Of a stretch of 64,000 bases of DNA, positions 8,111 through 16,439 are shown piece by piece. The notes beneath the pieces are model-generated. The model did not search any database. It saw only the letters and a list, made by a program, of their open reading frames with translations, and had not been told where the DNA came from. The stretch's first letter is position 1; the number at the start of each line of letters is the position of its first letter. Both the position numbers and the translations under genes were made by a program. The stretch comes from Pseudanabaena galeata CCNP1313 (GTDB lineage: Bacteria; Cyanobacteriota; Cyanobacteriia; Pseudanabaenales; Pseudanabaenaceae), in contig NZ_CP112874.1 of the NCBI RefSeq assembly GCF_029910235.1, forward strand, positions 1,302,001-1,366,000, read 5' to 3'.

Positions 8111-9187
8111 ATGATTGCAACATCACAAATCCCCGCTACCGTCCTAACAGGCTTCCTCGGCGCAGGCAAAACCACCTTACTAAATCATATCCTCACGGCT
8201 GAGCATGGTAAGAAAGTTGCTGTGATTGTCAATGAATTTGGCGAAGTAGGTATCGATCAGCAACTGGTCATCGGTGCTGACGAAGAAATTTTTGAAATGA
8301 ATAATGGTTGCATTTGCTGCACAGTCCGTGGTGACCTGATTCGGATTATTGGGAACCTGATGCGCCGCCGCAATAAATTTGATCATCTCTTGATCGAAAC
8401 CACGGGATTAGCTGATCCCGGTCCTGTGATTCAAACTTTCTTTATGGATGAAGATATTCATAAACAAGTTGAGCTTGATGCTGTGGTGACAGTAGTTGAC
8501 GCTAAGCATGTCCAACAACATTGGGGCGATCGCGAAGTTCTTGAACAAATTGGTTTTGCCGATATAATTTTACTGAATAAAACTGATTTGGTGACTGAAG
8601 CGGAATTAGTGGAATTAGAAGCAAAAATCAAACATCTCAATATTTTAGCCAGAGTTGATCGCGTCCAGTTAAATCAAACCAACACTGAGAATATCGAGAA
8701 CAGCATTAATAAGGTTCTCAATGTTGGCGGATTTGACCTCAATCGCATTCTTGAAAAGAACCCAGAATTTCTCGCTGCTCAAGCCCAAGAAGAACATGAT
8801 CATGCCCATGACCACGACCACGATCATCATGAGCATGAACACCACCATCATGAGCATGAACACCATGATCATCACCACCATATCCATGATGAGGAAGTTG
8901 GTTCGGTCAGCATTTTAGAAGCAGGAGCCGTCAATCCTTACAAGTTCCAAGTATGGATTAGTGAATTATTGAAAACTCAAGGTCAAGATATTTTCCGTTC
9001 TAAAGGAATCCTCAATCTTTCTGGTTCGGAGGAGCGTTTAGTATTTCAAGGTGTGCATATGCAGTTTGAGGCAAACCGCGATCGTCTCTGGAAAGACAAT
9101 GAACTTCGCAAGAATCAATTGGTCTTCATCGGCAGACATTTAGATGGCGACAAGCTGCGTGAAGGTTTTATGGGTTGCTTGGTTTAG
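8111..9187 (+). CDS. CobW/COG0523-family GTPase, putative metal chaperone
   Basis: COG0523 G3E GTPases deliver metals, often zinc, to target enzymes. The 358-residue protein has a P-loop GFLGAGKTT (14-22), the family metal motif CICC at 67-70, the NKTD guanine motif near 157, and a very His-rich stretch at about 228-259 before the C-terminal CobW_C domain. The His run supports metal storage or transfer. It converges on ureC across a shared hairpin. UreG, the urease nickel GTPase, is in the same superfamily but is much shorter and lacks a C-terminal domain like this one, so this is not UreG. Zinc is the most likely metal; nickel or cobalt cannot be ruled out. Confidence 0.88.
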   Translation: MIATSQIPATVLTGFLGAGKTTLLNHILTAEHGKKVAVIVNEFGEVGIDQQLVIGADEEIFEMNNGCICCTVRGDLIRIIGNLMRRRNKFDHLLIETTGLADPGPVIQTFFMDEDIHKQVELDAVVTVVDAKHVQQHWGDREVLEQIGFADIILLNKTDLVTEAELVELEAKIKHLNILARVDRVQLNQTNTENIENSINKVLNVGGFDLNRILEKNPEFLAAQAQEEHDHAHDHDHDHHEHEHHHHEHEHHDHHHHIHDEEVGSVSILEAGAVNPYKFQVWISELLKTQGQDIFRSKGILNLSGSEERLVFQGVHMQFEANRDRLWKDNELRKNQLVFIGRHLDGDKLREGFMGCLV

Positions 9188-9241
9188 CCAATTATTTGGC
9201 GATCACCTACTAGGGCGTTTACCAATCTAGTGCAGTATGGA

Positions 9242-9272
9242 TTTGTTTCCCCGCCGAAGGCGGGGAAACAAA
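9242..9272. terminator. bidirectional hairpin between cobW-like gene and ureC
   Basis: TTTGTTTCCCCGCC and its perfect inverse flank a GAA loop, with A/T-rich tails on both sides. It lies between two convergent genes ending at 9187 and 9302, the expected place for a shared terminator. Confidence 0.7.
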
Positions 9273-9301
9273 CCTTTTACCAGACTTGCTTAAAAAGTGC
9301 C

Positions 9302-11017
9302 TTAAAACAAAAAATATCGCTGAGCCATTGGCAACACTGAAGCAGGTTCACAGGTTAATAGTTCACCATCGGCACGGACTTCATAGGTTTCCGAATCAAC
9401 TTCGATGCGTGGTAAAGCATCATTAAGCTTCAAATCACGCTTGCTAATGTTGCGATTTCCCTTAGTTGCCAATACCTGTTTTTGTAATCCTAGCTGCTGG
9501 GGAATACCGCGCTCGATCGCAATTTGGGACATAAAAGTAAAAGAGGTCTTGGAGATCGTGCTGCCGTAACTGCCAAACATGGGACGCATATGCACAGGCT
9601 GCGGCGTAGGAATACTAGCATTGGCATCACCCATCTGCGCCCATGCAATGAAACCACCCTTAAGCACTATTTCAGGTTTCACACCAAAAAAGGCTGGTGA
9701 CCACAAACAGAGATCAGCGATTTTACCAACTTCAATGGAACCCACATATTCGGAAATACCGTGAGCGATCGCAGGATTGATCGTATATTTAGCCACATAG
9801 CGCCGCGCACGGAAGTTATCAGCACGATTTAGTCCTTCCACATCTGCTAACACACCGCGCTGGACTTTCATCTTGTGGGCAGTTTGCCAAGTTCTCGTAA
9901 TTACTTCTCCAACTCTTCCCATTGCTTGCGAATCGGAAGATATCATACTGAATGCACCAAGGTCATGGAGAATATCTTCAGCAGCGATCGTTTCGCGGCG
10001 AATACGTGACTCTGCAAAAGAGACATCTTCAGGAATGCTCGGATCAAGATGGTGACAGACCATCAGCATATCCAAATGTTCGTCTAAAGTATTTAAAGTA
10101 TATGGACGAGTGGGATTAGTGGAAGAAGGCAATACATTCGCTTCACCACAAATTTTGATAATGTCAGGTGCATGACCGCCGCCTGCACCTTCAGTATGAT
10201 AGGTATGGATCACGCGGTTCTTGAAGGCAGCGATCGTATCTTCCACAAAACCCGCCTCGTTGAGAGTATCGGTGTGAATGGCAACCTGCACATCATACTC
10301 ATCAGCAACACCCAAACAAGTATCAATCGTGGCAGGGGTGGTTCCCCAATCTTCATGGAGTTTTAAACCCATCGCTCCTGATTCTATCTGTTCTACTAAG
10401 CCTTCGGGCTTGCTACTATTGCCTTTACCTAAGAAACCTAAATTCATGGGGAAAGCTTCGGCGGATTCTAACATTCGCGCCATATTCCAAGCCCCAGGTG
10501 TACAGGTGGTGGCATTAGTGCCAGTGGCAGGACCTGTGCCGCCGCCAATCATGGTCGTAACTCCCGAAGCGATCGCTACTTCAATTTGCTGTGGTGAGAT
10601 AAAGTGAATATGCGAATCAATACCACCTGCGGTGAGAATGCGTCCTTCCCCTGCGATTACCTCGGTACTAGCTCCGATAATGATATCGATATTGTCCTGA
10701 ATATAGGGATTTCCCGCCTTGCCGAGCGCCACAATTTTGCCGTCTTTAATGCCCACATCTGCCTTGACAATTCCCCACCAATCAAGGATTAGCGCATTTG
10801 TAATCACTACATCCACCGCACCGCCTTCTCGCGTGATTGGTGATTGTCCCATGCCATCACGGATCACTTTGCCGCCGCCAAACTTGACTTCATCGCCATA
10901 GGTGGTGTAATCGCGTTCCACTTCGATAAATAGTTCTGTGTCTGCTAAGCGCACGCGATCGCCAACGGTTGGTCCATAGGTTTCTGCGTAAGCACGACGA
11001 GACATTCTGTAGCTCAT
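9302..11017 (-). CDS. ureC: urease subunit alpha
   Basis: UreC is the catalytic subunit that hydrolyses urea to ammonia and carbamate at a di-nickel centre. The 571 residues match the family length. Lysine 219 in MGLKLHEDW is the carbamylated nickel bridge; HIHF near 136-139 supplies nickel ligands; MVCHHLDP with H322/H323 is the mobile-flap histidine region. The start at 11017 ([20 protein letters not shown]) fits the conserved N-terminus and has AGGAC upstream. Eleven bases separate it from an unrelated nuclease-like gene placed between it and ureB. Confidence 0.97.
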   Translation of the reverse strand: MSYRMSRRAYAETYGPTVGDRVRLADTELFIEVERDYTTYGDEVKFGGGKVIRDGMGQSPITREGGAVDVVITNALILDWWGIVKADVGIKDGKIVALGKAGNPYIQDNIDIIIGASTEVIAGEGRILTAGGIDSHIHFISPQQIEVAIASGVTTMIGGGTGPATGTNATTCTPGAWNMARMLESAEAFPMNLGFLGKGNSSKPEGLVEQIESGAMGLKLHEDWGTTPATIDTCLGVADEYDVQVAIHTDTLNEAGFVEDTIAAFKNRVIHTYHTEGAGGGHAPDIIKICGEANVLPSSTNPTRPYTLNTLDEHLDMLMVCHHLDPSIPEDVSFAESRIRRETIAAEDILHDLGAFSMISSDSQAMGRVGEVITRTWQTAHKMKVQRGVLADVEGLNRADNFRARRYVAKYTINPAIAHGISEYVGSIEVGKIADLCLWSPAFFGVKPEIVLKGGFIAWAQMGDANASIPTPQPVHMRPMFGSYGSTISKTSFTFMSQIAIERGIPQQLGLQKQVLATKGNRNISKRDLKLNDALPRIEVDSETYEVRADGELLTCEPASVLPMAQRYFLF

Positions 11018-11028
11018 AGTTCTAAGTC

Positions 11029-11652
11029 CTAAATGATTATGGTTCCAATAGTTTTTAATATTTGCAAGATCTCGTATAGATCGTTCTCATGACGCATTAA
11101 TGTATATTCATCGGAAATTCCATAAATAGGTTTATCTCGCCATGCTAGTTTCAAGAAAATAAAATTACTGCCATTTGTAACCATTCCGTAAACATCTTTT
11201 GCTGGATTAGGATTAGCCAACATATAGGCTAGTGCTTGAGGAATCCCTTTTTGTAACGAAACTCCGACTTGTTTGGATTCAATTACTAAAATCCAAAACC
11301 GATCTTGCAGTACCAAGACATCAATTTTGCCGCGAATTGTTAAGTTCTCATCTTTAACGGAAACCTTAACAGATTTTTCGGCAACAGAATAAAATGGAGA
11401 TTGATAAAATCCTGCGATGTCTAGAAGTGGTGACAACACAACCATTTTTACCATTTCTTCAAGCATTGGACGCTTAGACAAATGGATGTAATTAGTTTTG
11501 ATACGGTCTAATTGCTCTTTTTCTTTGCCTGATATTGTTAAAGTCTCAATATTCCATTCTGGGAAAAAGTCAGCGTGATCGCACAAAGTCAAATCAAAAG
11601 ACTTTTCCAAATCATAGAGTGTCAATTTTTCCGCAGCAAATGTAGTAACCAT
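11029..11652 (-). CDS. PD-(D/E)XK nuclease-like protein inserted in the urease operon
   Basis: This 207-residue protein is unrelated to urease. The stretch [22 protein letters not shown] (about 105-126, key residues D109, E123, K125) is a D-x(n)-ExK nuclease core like the N-terminal domain of type I restriction R subunits and the many solitary HSDR_N-type proteins of cyanobacteria. It starts three bases after the ureB stop and ends 11 bases before ureC, so it is cotranscribed with urease. Whether it cuts DNA is unknown; no methylase or specificity subunit is nearby. Similar solitary proteins are often inherited as scattered paralogues, so an insertion into the operon is the likely history. 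Confidence 0.75.
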   Translation of the reverse strand: MVTTFAAEKLTLYDLEKSFDLTLCDHADFFPEWNIETLTISGKEKEQLDRIKTNYIHLSKRPMLEEMVKMVVLSPLLDIAGFYQSPFYSVAEKSVKVSVKDENLTIRGKIDVLVLQDRFWILVIESKQVGVSLQKGIPQALAYMLANPNPAKDVYGMVTNGSNFIFLKLAWRDKPIYGISDEYTLMRHENDLYEILQILKTIGTIII

Positions 11653-11655
11653 AAA

Positions 11656-11967
11656 CTAGTCCTCTAACTTGCCTTCAACCAGTGCATTAAATCCATAAAC
11701 TTCGCGATCGCCTACATAGGGAACTAGATTAACCTCCTTCTCATCTCCTGGCTCAAAACGAACTGCGGTTCCCGCAGGAATATCGAGGTGTGTGCCTTTG
11801 GTGCGATCGCGATCAAAGATTAAAGCTCGATTAGTTTCATAAAAATGATAATGGGAACCCACTTGGATGGGGCGATCTCCTGAATTGGCAACCTTGATTG
11901 TAATTACTTCCCGCCCAGCATTTAATTCAATATCCCCTTCTTGGGTAATGATTTCACCAACTATCAT
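11656..11967 (-). CDS. ureB: urease subunit beta
   Basis: UreB is the non-catalytic beta subunit that packs around UreC. The 103-residue protein [20 protein letters not shown]...has the conserved [19 protein letters not shown] region (about 31-49), and the typical length. The frame opens 16 codons earlier at 12015, but ATG 11967 is preceded by GGAGG seven bases away and gives the standard N-terminus. The next gene downstream is not ureC, as usual, but a nuclease-like gene. Confidence 0.95.
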   Translation of the reverse strand: MIVGEIITQEGDIELNAGREVITIKVANSGDRPIQVGSHYHFYETNRALIFDRDRTKGTHLDIPAGTAVRFEPGDEKEVNLVPYVGDREVYGFNALVEGKLED

Positions 11968-11972
11968 TGTTT

Positions 11973-11982
11973 TGCCTCCATT
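11973..11982 (-). promoter_or_regulatory. ribosome binding site deciding the ureB start
   Basis: On the minus strand AATGGAGGCAAAACA stands immediately before the ATG at 11967. The strong GGAGG favours this start over the upstream in-frame ATG at 12015. Confidence 0.7.
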
Positions 11983-12039
11983 GTTGATTGATAGGATGTG
12001 TTTCCGCGATCGCAATCATCTCAAACCTCCACAGCTAAA

Positions 12040-12342
12040 TTAGCGAATAGGATTATGCACTGTAACCAGTTTTGTGCCATCGGGAAAAGTTGCTTCCACT
12101 TGCACATCATGGATCATTTCGGGGATGCCTTCCATTACATCATCACGGGTTAGCAAAGTCGCACCGTATGACATCAAATCAGCAACCGTGCGCCCTTCTC
12201 GCGCCCCTTCCATAATTTCGGCACTAATAAAAGCGATCGCTTCAGGATAGTTTAACTTCAAACCTTTAGCTTTGCGCCGTTCAGCTAACAGAGCGGCTGT
12301 GAAAATCAGCAATTTATCTTTTTCTTGAGGCGTAAGTTGCAT
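12040..12342 (-). CDS. ureA: urease subunit gamma
   Basis: The 100-residue protein [20 protein letters not shown]...VHNPIR matches urease gamma over its full length, including [16 protein letters not shown] (about 42-57) and the C-terminal [13 protein letters not shown]. It forms the alpha-beta-gamma trimer with UreB and UreC. It lies 69 bases after ureD and 72 bases before the ureB start, as in many cyanobacterial urease operons. Confidence 0.96.
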   Translation of the reverse strand: MQLTPQEKDKLLIFTAALLAERRKAKGLKLNYPEAIAFISAEIMEGAREGRTVADLMSYGATLLTRDDVMEGIPEMIHDVQVEATFPDGTKLVTVHNPIR

Positions 12343-12411
12343 GGATAGTTACCAAATTTTAGGTACGCATTTACTTACTTCTTAAATATTGCCTTTGACA
12401 AAATTAAAAAG

Positions 12412-13236
12412 TTACCAAACTCGCGGTACGCAAATCGTTCTATTTCTATAGGATACACGCAAAAGCTGCCAAATTTGCTGAAACCATTTACGCGCATCGC
12501 TAGAAGAATCACCAAAATATCGACAGACTAAACCTGTTAGCGATCGCGTCACTCCTGAGACTCCCTGATAATTACCCTGCTCCCAAGTAGAGCGAATGCA
12601 GTTAATTAGTTCAGGCTCAATTGTTTTACCCACAAAAATGAAATTAGCAGCGATCGCATAGTTATTTAATCCATTAGGGCTTCCTAACATTTCCGAATTC
12701 CCATTTAGATATTGCCGATCAATCCATAGAGGAGTTTGATCTCGCCATACCTCCGTATGCGATCTCCAATTACCATCTAGAAATTTCTCGCCTCTTGCTG
12801 TGCGTCCAAACCTGACGATTTCCCACAGAGTACAGGTAGCCTCTGAAGCAAGGTCTATTCTTGTGGTTTGACGATATTTGGCTTCGGCAAAGGCGATCGT
12901 TTCTTGGGGAAACCATTCTAAACTTGCCCCTTCATCAATGCGAATATGGATATTTTGGAGGGACTCTGCCCCCGTGCTGCGATAAATCTTGCTGGCGGTT
13001 GCTGTAGTGATCAGGGCTTGAGTGTGGGGTTGAAGATGGATTTTCGCAGATAGGCGATCCCCCCCCACTAGTCCACCTGCGGTATGCAATAGAATGCAAT
13101 GACAAACTTCTTCACCTTCGGGATATAGCGATCGCTGTATTCTCCAAGGAGCTACGGTATAGCTACGAGCAAGTAAAGTTTGCTGATGCCTTTTTGCAAA
13201 TTCTAGTTCTAGCTCTCCTGCCCAAGGTGCAACCAT
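12412..13236 (-). CDS. ureD: urease accessory protein UreD
   Basis: UreD (UreH) binds apo-urease and, with UreF and UreG, forms the scaffold for nickel insertion. The 274-residue protein contains LHTAGGLVGGDRL (about 49-61) and the TTATASKIYRS stretch (about 75-85), both hallmarks of UreD. It is the first gene of the urease operon. UreE, F and G are absent from the window, which is normal in cyanobacteria, where the accessory genes are often elsewhere. Confidence 0.95.
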   Translation of the reverse strand: MVAPWAGELELEFAKRHQQTLLARSYTVAPWRIQRSLYPEGEEVCHCILLHTAGGLVGGDRLSAKIHLQPHTQALITTATASKIYRSTGAESLQNIHIRIDEGASLEWFPQETIAFAEAKYRQTTRIDLASEATCTLWEIVRFGRTARGEKFLDGNWRSHTEVWRDQTPLWIDRQYLNGNSEMLGSPNGLNNYAIAANFIFVGKTIEPELINCIRSTWEQGNYQGVSGVTRSLTGLVCRYFGDSSSDARKWFQQIWQLLRVSYRNRTICVPRVW

Positions 13237-13280
13237 AGGAATATTTTATTTGAGTCTGTGTAATAGGAAACATAGCATCA

Positions 13281-13400
13281 AATACCAATTCACAAAAGTA
13301 TTGTCATAGTTTTTCAGTAATTCTCGTTATAAAAATCAGTTTTTTGAGAGAGGGTTTGCGTAGCAAACCCTCTCTCAAAAAACATTTTAGATTATCTCGC
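13281..13400. repeat. hairpin plus remnants of two repeat families
   Basis: Perfect 21-bp arms at 13339-13383 (starting GTTTTTTGAGAGA) close a GTA loop, upstream of ureD and downstream of pdhA. To the left, AATTCTCGTTATAAAAATCAG resembles the end of the element at 16240-16369, and AATACCAATTCACAAAAGT resembles the end of the two-hairpin family at 21681. So the gap holds remains of at least two elements. Confidence 0.6.
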
Positions 13401-13449
13401 ACTCGCGTATGTGCTTCTCAAACACTCTCTAAAACAACGAACTGAATTA

Positions 13450-14478
13450 TTACTCGTCTTCAGCAAATTGATATCGGAATAGATCCTTAGGATCTGGCTC
13501 AGGTGATGTTTCAGCAAAGCGGACACATTCCTCAACTACATCACGGATCTTTTTGTCGATCGCTTTCAACTGACTTTCTTCTACTAAGCCATGCTCCAGA
13601 ACGCGACTAGCAAAAATTTTAATTGGATCGCGACCAAACCATTTGTCCTTATCTTCCTTACTCCGTAACTCGTCAGGATCGGCTAGGGAGTGCCCTCTAA
13701 AGCGATAGGTCATGCATTCTAAAACAGTGGGGCCTTCACCAGCACGACCACGACGGATTGCTTCCTGAGCCAGTTCCCTAACCGCCAAAACATCCATCCC
13801 ATCAACTTCAAACCCCGGCATCCCAAAAGCTTCTGCCTTCTTATGAATCCGCACATCAGAAGTAGCACGATGGTGCTTCATGCCGATCGCCCAATCGTTA
13901 TTTTCGATCACAAAAATGATTGGTAAATTCCACAAAGCCGCCATATTCAGGGTTTCATAAAATTGACCGTTATTACTTGCCCCATCACCAAAGAAGCAAG
14001 CCGTTACTTGGTCAGCATTGGGATCGCCCATCACTTCGCGGCGATATTTGGACTGAAATGCTGCTCCTGAGGCAACGGGAATCCCCTCTGCGACAAAGGC
14101 ATAGCCCCCTAAGAAATTATTTTTTGCTGAAAAAATATGCATTGAGCCGCCGCGACCTTTACTGCATCCTGTCTCTTTGCCAAACAGTTCAGCCATGACT
14201 TCATTGGCGGTGACACCTGCGCTGAGTGCATGAACATGGTCGCGGTAGGTGCTGCATACGTAGTCATCGGGACGCATTGCTTTGATTACACCAGTAGCAA
14301 CGGCTTCTTGACCGTTATACAAATGCACAAATCCAAACATTCTTCCGCGATAATACATTTCCGCGCACTTATCCTCGAAAGTACGCCCTAATACCATGTC
14401 TTCGTAAATGGTTAGAGCTTCGTCTGTGGTGATATTGGGAGCAGAAGTCGAAACAGTCGCAACAGTGTCTTGAGGCAT
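13450..14478 (-). CDS. pdhA: pyruvate dehydrogenase E1 component subunit alpha
   Basis: PdhA with PdhB forms the thiamine-diphosphate-dependent E1 of pyruvate dehydrogenase, making acetyl-CoA. The 342 residues include the TPP-binding GDGASNN (164-170) through IENNDW (191-196), the substrate-side GSMHIFS (111-117) and the phosphorylation-loop region [15 protein letters not shown] near 260-275. Length is typical for cyanobacterial and plastid forms. pdhB is not adjacent, as usual in cyanobacteria. Confidence 0.95.
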   Translation of the reverse strand: MPQDTVATVSTSAPNITTDEALTIYEDMVLGRTFEDKCAEMYYRGRMFGFVHLYNGQEAVATGVIKAMRPDDYVCSTYRDHVHALSAGVTANEVMAELFGKETGCSKGRGGSMHIFSAKNNFLGGYAFVAEGIPVASGAAFQSKYRREVMGDPNADQVTACFFGDGASNNGQFYETLNMAALWNLPIIFVIENNDWAIGMKHHRATSDVRIHKKAEAFGMPGFEVDGMDVLAVRELAQEAIRRGRAGEGPTVLECMTYRFRGHSLADPDELRSKEDKDKWFGRDPIKIFASRVLEHGLVEESQLKAIDKKIRDVVEECVRFAETSPEPDPKDLFRYQFAEDE

Positions 14479-14558
14479 CGATTCAGTAAATGTGCTAATC
14501 GTTAAATTTTTCTTTTGTTTAGTCTAGCAGTGAATGTATAGCTGTCGCTAGTTTTGTT

Positions 14559-14597
14559 GGAGATGAGTGTCGGCGCTTCGCGCCGACACTCATCTCC
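14559..14597. repeat. GCGC-apex hairpin, family B
   Basis: Arms of 18 bp (GGAGATGAGTGTCGGCGC and inverse) close a TTC loop. GTATAGCTGTCGCTAG just upstream resembles the TATAGCTATAG end of this family. It lies in the promoter-side gap of pdhA. Confidence 0.7.
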
Positions 14598-14703
14598 TAG
14601 TTTGCGTGGTTCGATGCGCTATACAATTCTATCCATTAATAAAGTTGTGTGGCAGCCAAGTCTCCATACATACTTACCTATCAAATTATAAAGATCAAAC
14701 ACA

Positions 14704-14901
14704 ATGACTACCCATTTTATTACTGCGGAAATTGAGATTAATGAAAATCAAGAAACGATCGCTAAAACTGTCGAGCAGGAACTAGCCAAACATGGTGAAC
14801 CACTACGTTGGGCGATCGCCTCTGTTGAGAGTCAAGTTGATGCTAAGACAAATGTAAAAACTCAAACGGCTCATATTGAGGCGGTCGTCACTCGCAATTA
14901 A
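14704..14901 (+). CDS. conserved small hypothetical protein
   Basis: A 65-residue soluble protein of a kind common in cyanobacteria but without known function. It begins MTTHFITAEIEINENQET, has a predicted beta-alpha-beta-beta pattern (TIAKTVEQELAKHGEPLRWAI, then ASVESQVDAKT, then TAHIEAVVT), and no catalytic motif. It reads like a ferredoxin-like small fold. It is monocistronic, followed by two hairpins. The codon pattern and GCGATCGC in frame support it as real. Confidence 0.7.
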   Translation: MTTHFITAEIEINENQETIAKTVEQELAKHGEPLRWAIASVESQVDAKTNVKTQTAHIEAVVTRN

Positions 14902-14909
14902 ATAACAAA

Positions 14910-14985
14910 TGTAGGGGCTTGGAGACCAAGCCCCTACAATAAAACTTTGAGAAAGTATCGCGAAGCGATACTTTCTCAAAGTTTT
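14910..14985. repeat. two adjacent hairpins between convergent genes
   Basis: 14910-14938 is a perfect 13-bp-arm hairpin (TGTAGGGGCTTGG around AGA), of the same type as those at 42716-42734. 14941-14985 has perfect 21-bp arms (AAAACTTTGAGAAAGTATCGC) around GAA and includes the stop codon of the GAF gene at 14984-14986. The pair probably ends transcription from both sides. Confidence 0.75.
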
Positions 14986-16168
14986 ATTGGTTTGATGTTA
15001 GGGCGCGATACATTTCGACAACCGCATCTTTGATGTTTTGAGTTAAATTTTCAGATTGCAAATCCAGCAATATTTTCCGAAATTCCTGTTGAGATGCAGT
15101 TAATTCTTGCACTTGTTGCTGAAGCTCGGCAATTTCATCTAGTTTTTGTTGCATGTTTTCGATCAGTTCACCAACTCGTTGTTGTAAGTAATCAACCTTA
15201 GTCTGCGGTTGAACTTGAACTGGATCTTGGGTGCAACTTTCTAGAACATCCTCTAGAGTTGTGGATTCCAAATCAACACCGTAGATGTCCTCTGGCTCAT
15301 CGATCACTGCAAAAACATGTGGATAGGGACTAGAGTTATACAAATTTTTTTGGTCTAGTCTTTGCATAGCAAGATTAATGGCTTGATTAATAGAAGTCTC
15401 ACTATTTCTGATACGACTTCTATCTAATATTTCATTCTCTTCACCATCTGACAAAATGAAGTTGTTAGATAGGGCTATACCATCAATGGTTGACTCTGGC
15501 TGGGCTTCTGCTACTTCTGACTCTTCAGATAGCTCTACTCGCCTGACCGTAAAATCTTCTGTTTCAAAGGGTTCATCAAAAAGCAGATCACTCTTAAGAG
15601 ATGATTTTGAGGATATGGGTGATCGCAAACTTAATTCCCAAGACTGCAAACATTGCCCTAAAACTTGGGATAACTCAAATAAAAAACAAGCTTCTTGAGG
15701 TTCCCATTGTCTTGGGCGATCGCATTGTTGGACCAATGCTATTCCCCAGATTTGGTTAAACACTCCCAATGAATCAAAAAAAATTGGAGCTGACAACATC
15801 GCCTTAACTTGCGTACTTTGCCAGCATTGATGGACTCTGAGGACTTCAGGTATTTGAGCAACATCTGATAACTTTACAGGGCGATCACGAGGATAGTTCT
15901 TAAGGGAGTCTACTCCAAAATATGAAATTGGATATATTTGATTTTTAATGCTCTGGATATTAGGCAAAATTGCATCTACTAATACAATTCCCTGTTCTTG
16001 ATTGGTGAATTGATAAATTGCTGCTCGACTGACATCCAAGCGATCGCCTAAACTAGTTAAAAAAATTTTTAACAACTCTTCAGGGCTATTGCTGGAGAAC
16101 ATTGCTGTAGCAATTGATTCACATTCCAGTTTTTCATTAGGATCAAAAAAATTCGGAACCCCGTTCAT
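14984..16168 (-). CDS. GAF-domain sensor protein with C-terminal coiled coil
   Basis: Residues about 15-185 form a GAF domain (PEELLKIFLTSLGDRLDVSRAAIYQF ... MLSAPIFFDSLGVFNQIWGIALVQQC), the fold that binds small ligands or bilins. The bilin-attachment cysteine in a typical C-H position is not obvious: the nearest motif is HQCWQS (about 113-118). A long acidic linker follows, and about 325-390 is a coiled coil (LQQRVGELIENMQQKLDEIAELQQQV). No kinase or cyclase domain is attached, so it likely acts by protein contact. Ligand unknown. Confidence 0.75.
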   Translation of the reverse strand: MNGVPNFFDPNEKLECESIATAMFSSNSPEELLKIFLTSLGDRLDVSRAAIYQFTNQEQGIVLVDAILPNIQSIKNQIYPISYFGVDSLKNYPRDRPVKLSDVAQIPEVLRVHQCWQSTQVKAMLSAPIFFDSLGVFNQIWGIALVQQCDRPRQWEPQEACFLFELSQVLGQCLQSWELSLRSPISSKSSLKSDLLFDEPFETEDFTVRRVELSEESEVAEAQPESTIDGIALSNNFILSDGEENEILDRSRIRNSETSINQAINLAMQRLDQKNLYNSSPYPHVFAVIDEPEDIYGVDLESTTLEDVLESCTQDPVQVQPQTKVDYLQQRVGELIENMQQKLDEIAELQQQVQELTASQQEFRKILLDLQSENLTQNIKDAVVEMYRALTSNQ

Positions 16169-16239
16169 AAGTTGCTAAGTATCAGCGATCGCCATAATAT
16201 CTCTTTTTAGGATTTTTCGTACCAATGAAATCGAATCTA

Positions 16240-16369
16240 TGGCAATTCTAGTCATAAAAATCGTTTTTTGAGAGCAAGCCCAAGGCTTGCTCTCAAAAAA
16301 CGATTTTGGTGTTTCCAGTGCCTGCGGCACTGGAAACACCAAAATCGTTTTCATAATGAGAATTGCTGA
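16240..16369. repeat. element with two long hairpins, family K
   Basis: The left end CAATTCTAGTCATAAAAATCG and the right end, read inverted, GCAATTCTCATTATGAAAACG, are alike. Between them are two large hairpins: one with arms ATCGTTTTTTGAGAGCAAGCC, one with arms starting TTTTGGTGTTTCCAGTGCC around TGC. Related ends lie at about 13312 and 35667. Any ORF across this stretch is a product of the palindromes. Confidence 0.7.
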
Positions 16370-16439
16370 CATAATTTAAGCTTGTACCGTTCACAGTATC
16401 AGTTACTGATTATTTCGTGAAACTAGTTCGTCAAATTTT

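Noticed and set aside
8669-8918. Antisense and alternative-frame ORFs across the His-rich stretch of the CobW gene
   Set aside because: The repeated CAT/CAC codons create long open frames in other phases; no independent support.
8111-9187. Assignment of the CobW GTPase as UreG
   Set aside because: It is much longer, has the CICC metal motif and a C-terminal CobW domain, so it is a COG0523 protein.
16175-16372. 65-codon ORF upstream of the O-antigen-ligase-like gene
   Set aside because: It reads through two large palindromes; the codon sequence is explained by the hairpin element.
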